64,000 nucleotides of DNA from Lewinella sp. JB7. GTDB taxonomy: Bacteria > Bacteroidota > Bacteroidia > Chitinophagales > Saprospiraceae. Each line of letters begins with the position of its first letter. The first letter of the stretch is position 1. Position numbers and translations under genes: made by a program. The stretch is taken from NCBI RefSeq assembly GCF_024297185.1, contig NZ_JANCTD010000007.1, forward strand, positions 124,001-188,000. Direction: 5' to 3'. The notes under the pieces are model-generated. The model was not told where the DNA came from and did not search any database. It was given only the letters and a program-made list of their open reading frames with translations. This document shows, one piece after another, positions 43,546 through 51,249 of the stretch.

Positions 43546-44577
43546 ATGGAACGTACGGACGTGAACACCCTCGGCGAATTCGGCCTCATCGATCACCTGA
43601 CCGCCGATTTTGAGAATCGACAATCCACCACCATCCTCGGGGTCGGCGACGACGCGGCCGTCATTGCGGGCGGCGACGAGCGCATCGTCATCAGTACCGA
43701 CATGCTGGTGGAGGGCATTCACTTCGATTTCACCTACACCCCGCTGAAGCATCTGGGATACAAGGCCGTCGTGGTTAACCTTTCCGACATCGCGGCCATG
43801 AACGCCCGCCCGGAGCAAATTACCGTGAGCATCGCGCTCAGCAATCGCTTTTCGGTGGAGGCTCTGGACGAATTGTACGCCGGCATCCGGGCGGCCTGCA
43901 AAACCTACGGGGTAGACCTCGTCGGCGGCGATACCACCAGCTCTAACAAGGGGCTCATCATCAGCGTCACGGCTATCGGCCGGGCACCGGAGAGCCGCAT
44001 CACCCGCCGCAGCGGTGCCCGCGTCGGCGATCTGATCTGCATCACGGGAAACCTTGGTGCCGCTTACCTGGGGCTGCAACTCCTGGAGCGGGAGAAGCAG
44101 GTCTTCAAGGACAATCCCGATATGCAACCCCAGATGGGTGAGTACGCACCCTACCTTCTCCAGCGCCAACTGCGCCCCGAGGCCCGCACCGATATGGTCG
44201 ACACCTTCGCGAAGGAAGGCATCGTACCCACCTCCATGATCGACATTAGCGACGGACTGGCCAGTGAAATATTTCACATCTGCAAGGCCAGCGGGGTAGG
44301 AGCCATCATCGAGGAAAGCGGCGTACCGATCCACAACGATGCCCAGCTGCAGGCGCTCGAATTTAACCTCGATCCCATCACCACCGCCCTCTCCGGCGGC
44401 GAAGATTACGAGCTCCTGTTCACCATCGACCCGAAGGACACGGAAAAGATTCGCTTCCTGCCGGACCTCTACATCGCCGGCGAGATCGTCGCGAAGGAAG
44501 ATGGCGTCAAGCTCCACACCAAGGGCGGAAACATTCACCCCATCAAGGCGCAGGGCTGGAATCATTTCGGGGAGTAA
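43546..44577 (+). CDS. thiL: Thiamine-monophosphate kinase
   Basis: I chose the ATG at 43546 (MERTDVNTLGEFGLIDHLTADF), which fits the family; the open frame reaches upstream through the palindrome. The 343-residue protein has the ThiL/AIR-synthase fold: VGDDAAVIAG, STDMLVEGIHFDFTYTPLKHLGYKAVVVNLSDIAAMNA, LVGGDTTSS, MIDISDGLASE and ALSGGEDYELLFTI. It phosphorylates TMP to thiamine pyrophosphate with ATP. No other thi gene is nearby. Confidence 0.95.
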   Translation: MERTDVNTLGEFGLIDHLTADFENRQSTTILGVGDDAAVIAGGDERIVISTDMLVEGIHFDFTYTPLKHLGYKAVVVNLSDIAAMNARPEQITVSIALSNRFSVEALDELYAGIRAACKTYGVDLVGGDTTSSNKGLIISVTAIGRAPESRITRRSGARVGDLICITGNLGAAYLGLQLLEREKQVFKDNPDMQPQMGEYAPYLLQRQLRPEARTDMVDTFAKEGIVPTSMIDISDGLASEIFHICKASGVGAIIEESGVPIHNDAQLQALEFNLDPITTALSGGEDYELLFTIDPKDTEKIRFLPDLYIAGEIVAKEDGVKLHTKGGNIHPIKAQGWNHFGE

Positions 44578-44685
44578 ACCAATCCGCGGGGAGCCCGCAC
44601 CGCGCCGCCCCCTCCCCGATGACACTAAAGTGTCGACCGCTGAACAACTCCGACGGTGCCCGACACGTTATCTTCTAACTTGCGT

Positions 44686-44693
44686 TATCTTTG
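44686..44693 (+). promoter_or_regulatory. Bacteroidota-type -7 promoter element for tatA
   Basis: TATCTTTG matches the TAnnTTTG -7 element of Bacteroidota sigma-ABfr promoters and lies 18 bp before the tatA start. I see no good -33 TTTG at the right distance. Confidence 0.5.
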
Positions 44694-44711
44694 GTGACGC
44701 TTTCAACTAAG

Positions 44712-45005
44712 ATGATGATGAATACCACGCTGCTTTTCCTCAACGCCATCGGCCCGGAGATGATCCTGGTCTTCTTTGCAATTCTGCTCCTTTTCGGAGG
44801 CAAGAAAATCCCCGAACTCATGCGCGGCATCGGTAAGGGCATCCGCGAATTCAATACCGCCAAGGGCTCCCTCGAAAAGGAACTTAAGGACGGAATGAAG
44901 GAAGAAGAACAACGCGAAAAGGACGCCCGCGAACTTCGTGAACTCCGCGAACGCGAAGCCCGTCGCCAACGCGAAGAGTCCTTCATTACCCGCGACAACG
45001 ACTAG
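44712..45005 (+). CDS. tatA: Twin-arginine translocase subunit TatA/TatE
   Basis: I chose the first of three ATG codons (44712), just downstream of a -7 promoter element; earlier TTG/GTG codons would overlap that element. The 97-residue protein has a short N-terminal membrane helix ([18 protein letters not shown]), the hinge and amphipathic helix ([20 protein letters not shown]) and a charged tail. It forms the Tat pore with TatC, exporting folded proteins. tatC is not adjacent. A terminator follows at 45028-45067. Confidence 0.92.
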   Translation: MMMNTTLLFLNAIGPEMILVFFAILLLFGGKKIPELMRGIGKGIREFNTAKGSLEKELKDGMKEEEQREKDARELRELREREARRQREESFITRDND

Positions 45006-45027
45006 GTAACCGGTCTCATTCCGGTCG

Positions 45028-45067
45028 AAAAAGCTTCTCTATCCTGCGGGGTGGAGGAGCTTTTTTG
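45028..45067 (+). terminator. Rho-independent terminator after tatA
   Basis: AAAAAGCTTCTC pairs with GAGGAGCTTTTTT (one mismatch) around a ~14-base loop; the T-run follows directly. It ends the tatA transcript before the lysS promoter. Confidence 0.78.
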
Positions 45068-45100
45068 TTGGTCGCCACGGCTGCAGCCGTCCTGCTGTCT

Positions 45101-45108
45101 TACCTTTG
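45101..45108 (+). promoter_or_regulatory. Bacteroidota-type -7 promoter element for lysS
   Basis: TACCTTTG matches TAnnTTTG and lies 25 bp before the lysS ATG, after the tatA terminator. No clear -33 element. Confidence 0.5.
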
Positions 45109-45133
45109 CCCGCCGCAACTCAACCCAGCCCCC

Positions 45134-46651
45134 ATGGAACTCACCGACCAGGAAATCACCCGCCGCGAAAACCTGGCCAAGATCCGCGCTCTCGGCATCG
45201 ACCCCTTCCCGGCCGCCCTCTTCCCGGTCACCCACCTGGCCGCCGACATTCTTTCCAGCGTCGAAACGGACGAAGAGGGGAAAGTGACCAACTTCCAGGA
45301 AGTAACCCTGGCCGGCCGCGTCATGTCCCAGCGCATTATGGGTAAGGCCGCCTTCGCCAACCTTCAGGACAGTAGCGGACGCATCCAACTCTACGTGAGC
45401 CGCGACGACATCGCCCCCGGGGAAGACAAGTCACTCTACAATGACCTGTTCAAAAAGTACCTCGATCTGGGCGATTTTATCGGCGTCAGGGGGTTCGTCT
45501 TCAAAACCCGCACCGGCGAGATCAGCGTGCACGTGCAGGAACTCACCTTTCTCGGCAAATCCCTGCGCCCCCTGCCCACCCCGAAGCGTGACGACGAGGG
45601 GCACGTGTACGACGAGTTTAAGGATCCCGAGCTGCGTTACCGCATGCGCTACGTGGACCTGACCGTCAACCCTCAGTACAAGGAGATCTTTCGTAAGCGT
45701 AGCCGCCTCATTACCTCAATGCGGCAGTTCCTCGACGATCTCGGCCTGATGGAAGTGGAAACGCCCATTCTTCAGCCCATTCATGGCGGCGCGGCGGCGC
45801 GGCCCTTCAGGACCCACCACAATACGCTGGACGTCCCCATGTACCTGCGTATTGCCAACGAGCTCTACCTCAAGCGGCTCATCGTGGCCGGCTTCGATGG
45901 TGTATACGAGTTCGCGAAGATGTTCCGCAACGAAGGCATGGACCGCACCCATAACCCCGAGTTCACCGCCGTGGAATTCTACGTCGCCTACAAGGACTAC
46001 AACTGGATGATGGACACCTGCGAGCAACTACTGGAGCACGCGGTACAGTCCGTCAACGGTACGACTAAGGTAAAGGCCGGCGAACACGAGATCGATTTCC
46101 GGGGCCCCTACCGCCGGCTCACCATGGCCGATGCTATCCGCGAGCACACCGGCGAAAACATCGACGGGGCGGACGAAAACGAGCTCCGTGCCATCGCCAA
46201 ACGTCTGCACGTTCACGTCGACAACACCATGGGCCGCGGTAAGCTCGTCGATGAGATCTTCGGCGAGCATGTGGAAGCTAAACTGATCCAGCCCACCTTC
46301 ATCACCGATTATCCGGTGGAGATGTCGCCCCTGACCAAGAAGCACCGCAGCAAGAAAGGCTTGGTGGAACGCTTCGAGCTCATCGTCAACGGCAAGGAGA
46401 TCGCCAACGCCTACTCCGAGCTCAACGACCCCATCGACCAGCGTGCTCGCTTCGAAGAACAGCTCGAACTCGCCCAGCGCGGCGACGACGAAGCCATGGC
46501 CACCGACGAGGATTTTCTCCGCGCCCTCGAATACGGTATGCCTCCCACCGCCGGCATCGGCATCGGCATCGACCGCCTCGTCATGCTGCTGACCGGTCAG
46601 AAGAGCATTCAGGAGGTGTTGTTCTTTCCACAAATGAAACCTGAGAAGTGA
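45134..46651 (+). CDS. lysS: Class II lysyl-tRNA synthetase
   Basis: The ATG at 45134 ([27 protein letters not shown]) is used; the frame is open further upstream but the likely promoter lies at 45101-45108. The 505-residue protein has an OB-fold anticodon-binding domain (about 60-165) and a class II core with motif 1 ([17 protein letters not shown]), motif 2 ([20 protein letters not shown]) and motif 3 ([15 protein letters not shown]). It charges tRNA-Lys. The last codons form part of a long inverted repeat. Confidence 0.97.
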   Translation: MELTDQEITRRENLAKIRALGIDPFPAALFPVTHLAADILSSVETDEEGKVTNFQEVTLAGRVMSQRIMGKAAFANLQDSSGRIQLYVSRDDIAPGEDKSLYNDLFKKYLDLGDFIGVRGFVFKTRTGEISVHVQELTFLGKSLRPLPTPKRDDEGHVYDEFKDPELRYRMRYVDLTVNPQYKEIFRKRSRLITSMRQFLDDLGLMEVETPILQPIHGGAAARPFRTHHNTLDVPMYLRIANELYLKRLIVAGFDGVYEFAKMFRNEGMDRTHNPEFTAVEFYVAYKDYNWMMDTCEQLLEHAVQSVNGTTKVKAGEHEIDFRGPYRRLTMADAIREHTGENIDGADENELRAIAKRLHVHVDNTMGRGKLVDEIFGEHVEAKLIQPTFITDYPVEMSPLTKKHRSKKGLVERFELIVNGKEIANAYSELNDPIDQRARFEEQLELAQRGDDEAMATDEDFLRALEYGMPPTAGIGIGIDRLVMLLTGQKSIQEVLFFPQMKPEK

Positions 46652-46737
46652 TGTAGTAGGATGGTACGGTGGTAGGTGGGCAGAGCCCATGCACCTACCA
46701 TTGTACCATTTTACTACTATACCATCCTACTTCTCAG
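46641..46737. repeat. Long imperfect inverted repeat between lysS and lgt
   Basis: Outer arms 46641-46666 and 46720-46737 share CTGAGAAGT and AGGATGGTA with an 8-base insertion in the left arm. Inner arms 46661-46678 and 46692-46709 pair over 18 bp with two mismatches. It starts within the last lysS codons and ends before the lgt leader. It could end the lysS transcript, but there is no T-run, and its TGGTA-rich wording resembles the tandem arrays. Confidence 0.65.
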
Positions 46738-46759
46738 TTATCTTAACACCCCCTCCCCC

Positions 46760-47560
46760 ATGCTCTTCATCACCTGGGACGCCTCCCCCGAAATTTTCTC
46801 CATCGGCCCCGTTACCCTACGCTGGTACGGCATGATGTTCGCCGTGGGCTTTCTCCTGGGTTTCATGATGGTGCGCCGCATGTTCTTACGGGAAGGTGCC
46901 CCGGAAGCCTGGCTGGACTACTGCTTCTACTTTCTCATTGCCGGCACGATCCTCGGAGCGCGACTCGGGCATATTCTGTTCTACCAGTGGGACTACTACA
47001 GTCAGCATCCGGGTGATATCATTAAAGTATGGGAAGGTGGCCTGGCGAGTCACGGCGGCGTGATCGGCGTCGTGACGGCCCTGTGGCTCTTCAGTAAGTT
47101 TATCAGTAAGAAGTCGTTCTTCTGGATCAGCGATAAGGTAGCCGCCCCGATTGCCCTCGTCGGTGCCATGATTCGTTTCGGCAACCTGATGAACAGCGAG
47201 ATCGTCGGTACCCCCAGCGATGCCCCCTGGGCCTTCCTCTTCGTCAACGCCGTGCCCCGCACTCTCGCCGACGTACCCCGCCACCCGGTGCAGATATACG
47301 AGTCGCTCAGCTACCTCCTCACCTTCGTGATCCTACTGTCGCTCTACTGGAAGACGGACGCCCGCCACAAGCCCGGCTTCCTTACCGGCCTCTGGTTCGT
47401 CCTCATCTTCGGCTTCCGCTTCGTCTGGGAATACTTCAAGAGCGATCAGGGCGGCTTCGGCGTAGCCCTCACCACCGGACAGTGGCTCAGCGTCCCCCTC
47501 GTCATCGGCGGAGCAGTCCTAATGGCCCTCGCCAAACCGAAGCCCGGTCACATCGGCTGA
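46760..47560 (+). CDS. lgt: Prolipoprotein diacylglyceryl transferase
   Basis: The ATG at 46760 (MLFITWDASPEIFSIGPVTLRWYG) gives 266 residues with seven predicted membrane helices. The Lgt signature region is visible: GARLGHILFYQWDYY, GGLASHGGVIGV, RFGNLMNSEIVGTPSDAPWAF, HPVQIYESLSYL. It transfers diacylglycerol from phosphatidylglycerol to the lipobox Cys of lipoproteins, such as the SusD-like and GH144 lipoproteins of this window. The 20 bases before the start are C-rich with no Shine-Dalgarno site. Confidence 0.96.
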   Translation: MLFITWDASPEIFSIGPVTLRWYGMMFAVGFLLGFMMVRRMFLREGAPEAWLDYCFYFLIAGTILGARLGHILFYQWDYYSQHPGDIIKVWEGGLASHGGVIGVVTALWLFSKFISKKSFFWISDKVAAPIALVGAMIRFGNLMNSEIVGTPSDAPWAFLFVNAVPRTLADVPRHPVQIYESLSYLLTFVILLSLYWKTDARHKPGFLTGLWFVLIFGFRFVWEYFKSDQGGFGVALTTGQWLSVPLVIGGAVLMALAKPKPGHIG

Positions 47561-47607
47561 TCAGCCCCCATCCACTCACCCACCCCCCAATTACCCAATC
47601 ACCCCCC

Positions 47608-48222
47608 GTGCCCCACACCATCATCTTCGACCTTGGTAACGTCCTCATCGGTTGGCAACCCCGCGCGCTGTTTGAGAAGGTATTCGCTACGCCGGAGGAA
47701 GTAGACTACTTTCTGACCAACGTAGCTACCCTCGAGTGGAACGAGAAACAGGACGCCGGGCGCACCATCGAAGAAGGTACCCGCGAACTCATCGCCCGCC
47801 ATCCCGAGTTCGAGCGGGAGATACGGATCTACTACGACCGGTGGACGGAGACCATTACCGGCGCCATTCCCGACACGGTAGAGATACTTAAAGCCCTGAA
47901 GGCCAGCGGTAAGTACCGACTACTCGCCCTCACCAACTGGTCGCATGAACTCTTCCCCTGGGCCCGGCAGACCTTCCCCTTTCTCCAACTCTTCGAAAAT
48001 ATCATGGTGTCGGGAGAAGTCGGCCTGCAGAAACCCGATCCGGCGATTTACCGCCTCTTGCACGAAACCTACGATCTGCAGGAATTCCACGGCTGCGTAT
48101 TCATCGACGACAGCCTACGCAACGTTAAGGCCGCCCGCAAGGAAGGACTTGACACCATCCACTTCCAGAATCCGGAACAATTGCGGCAGGAGTTACGGCA
48201 GCGCGGCGTGGAAGGGATCTAA
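47608..48222 (+). CDS. HAD-superfamily hydrolase (subfamily IA, YihX-like)
   Basis: The GTG at 47608 is the best start (HTIIFDLGNVLIGWQP right after it). The 204-residue protein has HAD motif I (DLGNVLIGW, second Asp replaced by Asn as in the YihX branch), motif II (LALTNWSHE), motif III Lys (GLQKPDPAIY) and motif IV (VFIDDSLRNV). It is a small-molecule phosphatase, perhaps for sugar phosphates. The preceding 46 bp (47562-47607) is C-rich and nearly G-free, and shares ATCCACTCACCCAC with the yqeY leader. Confidence 0.87.
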   Translation: MPHTIIFDLGNVLIGWQPRALFEKVFATPEEVDYFLTNVATLEWNEKQDAGRTIEEGTRELIARHPEFEREIRIYYDRWTETITGAIPDTVEILKALKASGKYRLLALTNWSHELFPWARQTFPFLQLFENIMVSGEVGLQKPDPAIYRLLHETYDLQEFHGCVFIDDSLRNVKAARKEGLDTIHFQNPEQLRQELRQRGVEGI

Positions 48223-48400
48223 ATTTTAAATATCAATATTCAATGTAGCTGCCGCACGTGGTTGCTCGCTGCGCTCGTGGCAAATCCCCACCCCTGGACT
48301 GATGCTGCCTTATTCATTAAATAGCAGACGGTAGGTACTGTGGTACTGTGGTACAATGGTAAATTCCTACTACGCATACTATTCCAAATAGCGAGAACAG
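48223..48400. other. Leader of tandem array B
   Basis: Non-coding DNA between the HAD gene and the array. It holds CGCTGCGCTCGTGG (the reverse complement of the core word of array A) and TGGTACTGTGGTACAATGGTAAATTC, similar in wording to the arrays. No open frame. Confidence 0.5.
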
Positions 48401-48990
48401 GCACCGCGGCCGGGGCAAATTTTAACTGTGAAATTTGAAATTATCCTTCTACATCCGCAGCAAATGGTACATGGTACATCCGTAAATGGTACATGGTAAA
48501 TTCTTACTACGCGTACCACTCCAAATAGCAAGAACAAGCACCGCGGCCGGGGCAAATTTTAAATGTGAAATTTGAAATTATCCTCCACGGCGTTAGCTAA
48601 ATGGTACATGATACATCCGTAAATGGTACATGGTAAATTCCTGTTAGGCGTACCACCCAAATAGCAAGATTTAGCACCGCGGCCAGGGCAAATTTTAAAT
48701 GTGAAATTTGAAATTATCCTTCTACATCCGCAGCCAATGGTACATGGTACATCCGTAAATGGTAAATGGTAAATCCCTGTTAGGCGTACCACCCAAATAG
48801 CAAAATCAAGCACCGCGGCCAGGGCAAATTTTAAATGTGAAATTTGAAATTACCCTTCTACATCCGCAGCAAATGGTACATGGTACATCCGTAAATGGTA
48901 AATGGTAAATCCCTGTTAGACGTACCACTCCAAATAGCAAGATCAAGCACCGCGGCCGGAATAAATTTAAAATGTGAAATTTCACATTTT
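48401..48990. repeat. Tandem array B: five units of ~136-137 bp
   Basis: Units begin with GCACCGCGGCC at 48401, 48538, 48674, 48810 and 48947 (steps 137, 136, 136, 137); the last is cut short. Each unit has GCAAATTTTAAATGTGAAAT, the CTACATCCGCAGC segment (changed in unit 2), AAATGGTACATGGTACATCC, GTAAATGG words, and a CGTACCAC...CCAAATAGC end. Copies are highly similar, so the array is recent or kept alike by recombination. The end (48969-48990) is a perfect 22 bp palindrome. It abuts the purQ stop. No protein frame runs through it. Confidence 0.9.
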
Positions 48991-49003
48991 AAATTCCAAA
49001 TTC

Positions 49004-49711
49004 TCACCCAACTTCCGCTACGGCTTCCACCAGTCCGCGGAAGATCGAGTACCCGTCCTTGTTCCCCAGAATATCTTCACTGGCGCGTTCCGGGTGGGGC
49101 ATCATGCCGAAAACGTTGCGGGCCTCGTTGCAGATGCCGGCGATGTTGCCGACTGATCCGTTGTGGTTGCTGGCCAGGTTCACTTCCCCGGCGCCGTCGC
49201 AGTAACGGAACAGAATCTGGTCGTTCTGATTGAGCTGAAAGATCGTTTCCTCGTCGGCGTAGTAGCGCCCCTCGGCGTGCGCCACCGGAATGCGCAGTAC
49301 CTGCCCGGGCGATAGCCGGCGATTGGTGGCCGCATTGTCGGTTTCGGAGCGAATAAACACGTTCTTCGCGATGAACTTCTGGTCGCGGTTGCGCAGCAGG
49401 GCACCGGGCAGCAGGTGGGCTTCGCAGAGAATCTGGAAACCGTTACAGATGCCAAAGACGTAGCCCCCGCGATTAGCAAAGTCGATGACCGACTTCATGA
49501 TCGGAGAGAAGCGGGCTACGGCACCGGCCCGCACGTAGTCTCCGTAACTGAATCCTCCGGGCACGATGATACAATCGTCGGTGGTAAACCCTTCCAGGCT
49601 CTCGTTCTTATGCCACAACTTCACGGTCTCGTGCCCCAGCACCGTACCGAGTACGTGCACCATGTCGTCGTCGCAGTTACTGCCGGGAAATACGATCACT
49701 CCGAATTTCAT
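49004..49711 (-). CDS. purQ: Phosphoribosylformylglycinamidine synthase subunit PurQ
   Basis: The ATG at 49711 (MKFGVIVFPGSNCDDDMVHVL) gives the normal 235 residues of a class I glutamine amidotransferase: oxyanion region VPGGFSYGDYVRAGAVAR, nucleophile Cys in FGICNGFQILCE, and His/Glu in MMPHPERASE. It supplies ammonia to PurL for FGAM formation in purine synthesis. It is the last gene of a minus-strand run, its 3' end touching tandem array B; purL and purS are not nearby. Confidence 0.96.
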   Translation of the reverse strand: MKFGVIVFPGSNCDDDMVHVLGTVLGHETVKLWHKNESLEGFTTDDCIIVPGGFSYGDYVRAGAVARFSPIMKSVIDFANRGGYVFGICNGFQILCEAHLLPGALLRNRDQKFIAKNVFIRSETDNAATNRRLSPGQVLRIPVAHAEGRYYADEETIFQLNQNDQILFRYCDGAGEVNLASNHNGSVGNIAGICNEARNVFGMMPHPERASEDILGNKDGYSIFRGLVEAVAEVG

Positions 49712-49739
49712 ACGTGGGTATTTAAGCGGCAAAGATACG

Positions 49740-50450
49740 TTACAGCAAAGTAGATAGCAGGACACGGGCGCGCTCCATTCCCTCACTACCACCCATTTCC
49801 AGGACGTGGAGGTTCTTCCGGCCCCGCAGTTCGTAGCCGACCGCCGGGGCGGGGTCGATATACAACACGGGCGCGGACGCAGGAGCAAACGAAACCAGTC
49901 CGGCCGCCGGGTACACCTGGAGCGACGTTCCGATGATAATGACCGCATCCGCCCCCTGCACGATTTCGGCGGCCTCCCGGATCAGTGGTACGTCCTCCCC
50001 GAACCACACGATGTGGGGGCGCAGTTGCACGCCATCGTCGTCAAGATCCCCGATGGCAAGGTCTCCTTCCCAGGGTCGTTCCGGCCCATCGCCGCTCACG
50101 GGACGCACCTTGGTCAGCTCCCCGTGCAGGTGAATGACGCGGGTAGATCCTGCTCGCTCGTGTAGGTCATCGACGTTCTGAGTGACGACCGTTACCGCAT
50201 ACTCCGCCTCCAGGGCGGCAATCAACTTATGCCCCACGTTGGGTCGGGCCGATTTGAGTTGGGCCCGCCGCAAATTATAGAACCGCATGACCAGCTCCGG
50301 GTCCCGGGCGAAGGCTTCGGGGGTGGCTACATCCTCTACCCGATGCTCTTCCCAGAGCCCGTCGCTGTCGCGAAAGGTGCGCAGGCCCGATTCGGCACTG
50401 ACGCCCGCTCCTGACAAAACAACGACGTGGGGACGATCGATCCGGTTCAC
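49740..50450 (-). CDS. cobB: Class III sirtuin, NAD+-dependent deacylase
   Basis: The 236-residue protein has the sirtuin NAD site (VVLSGAGVSAESGLRTFRDSDGLW), VTQNVDDLHERAG, the catalytic His (IHLHGEL), VWFGEDVP and IGTSLQVYPAAGLV. FYNLRR contains the YxxR pair that defines deacylases of succinyl and other acidic acyl groups (SIRT5/CobB type). The four zinc Cys normally following HGEL are absent; that segment is a short acidic loop. Probable role: removing acyl groups from metabolic enzymes. It overlaps the enoyl-CoA hydratase gene by 1 bp. Confidence 0.9.
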   Translation of the reverse strand: MNRIDRPHVVVLSGAGVSAESGLRTFRDSDGLWEEHRVEDVATPEAFARDPELVMRFYNLRRAQLKSARPNVGHKLIAALEAEYAVTVVTQNVDDLHERAGSTRVIHLHGELTKVRPVSGDGPERPWEGDLAIGDLDDDGVQLRPHIVWFGEDVPLIREAAEIVQGADAVIIIGTSLQVYPAAGLVSFAPASAPVLYIDPAPAVGYELRGRKNLHVLEMGGSEGMERARVLLSTLL

Positions 50451-51208
50451 TACTTTTTCTTGAACTTAGCCAGGGCATTTTTAGCTTCGTCGGTAAGGAC
50501 GAGCGTTCCGGTCACGGCCGCCCGGTTGGCCAGCTCCTGGGGCCAGTGGTCGGTACCGGACCAGAGGCTTTGCTTCAGTCGGCTCGAAGCGGCGGGACTA
50601 TGCTCGGCCAGGCGCTTAGCCAGTAAGCGGGCTTCCCGAAAAAGTTCTTCGGGGCCGGCATACACCCGCTGGTAGAGGCCTTTTTCCCGGGCCCAGCGGG
50701 AATCATGCCATTCGGTGTCCAGGCAGAGTTCGCTGGCGGCGGCTACTCCCATTTTCCGGATCAGGGCCGGCAGAATGACGAAGGGCCCGATCGCGATCGC
50801 GAGTTCGCTCAACTTGACCTGGGCTCCCTTGCAGCCCAGCGTGTAGTCGGCGGCGGCGGCAATGCCCACGCCCCCACCGATGGCCTTCCCCTGTACGGCC
50901 ACGACGATCGGTTTCGGACAGCGCCGCATGGCCAGAATGACGTTGGCGAATCCCATAAAAAAATCCTTTCCAGTGGCTTCATCCTTGATGGCCAGTAATT
51001 CGTCGAGATTGGCGCCGGCACAGAAGGTATCGTCTCCGGCACTCCGCAGCAGCACTGCCCGGACGGCGGGATTAGCGGCAGCCTCATCAATGTGCCTCAC
51101 CAAGTCGGCCAGCAGGTGCGAAGGCATGCTGTTGTGACTGGGGTGGGAAAAAACGATGCGCGCGAACCCCATACGGAGCTCGGTGGTGATGTTGCCTTGT
51201 TGAGTCAT
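50450..51208 (-). CDS. Enoyl-CoA hydratase/isomerase family protein
   Basis: The 252-residue protein has the crotonase fold: GFARIVFSHPSHNSMPSHLL, oxyanion-hole segments SAGDDTFCAGANLDEL and GKAIGGGVGIAAAADYTLG, then KLSELAIAIGPFVILPALIRKMG. In canonical hydratases two Glu act in catalysis; the Glu in LSELAIAIG sits in the place of the second. The specific substrate is unclear. It overlaps the sirtuin gene by 1 bp, so translation is probably coupled, linking acyl-CoA metabolism to deacylation. Confidence 0.88.
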   Translation of the reverse strand: MTQQGNITTELRMGFARIVFSHPSHNSMPSHLLADLVRHIDEAAANPAVRAVLLRSAGDDTFCAGANLDELLAIKDEATGKDFFMGFANVILAMRRCPKPIVVAVQGKAIGGGVGIAAAADYTLGCKGAQVKLSELAIAIGPFVILPALIRKMGVAAASELCLDTEWHDSRWAREKGLYQRVYAGPEELFREARLLAKRLAEHSPAASSRLKQSLWSGTDHWPQELANRAAVTGTLVLTDEAKNALAKFKKK

Positions 51209-51249
51209 GGGGGTGAAATTAAGTAAGGAAAGGGAGAAGGGAGCGCTGA

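Noticed and set aside
48401-48990. Tandem array B as a CRISPR array
   Set aside because: Units are ~136 bp of near-identical sequence without unique spacers, and there is no cas gene nearby.
49740-50450. Zinc-containing sirtuin
   Set aside because: None of the four expected Cys is present after HGEL, so I treat it as a Zn-less class III member, not a normal zinc sirtuin.
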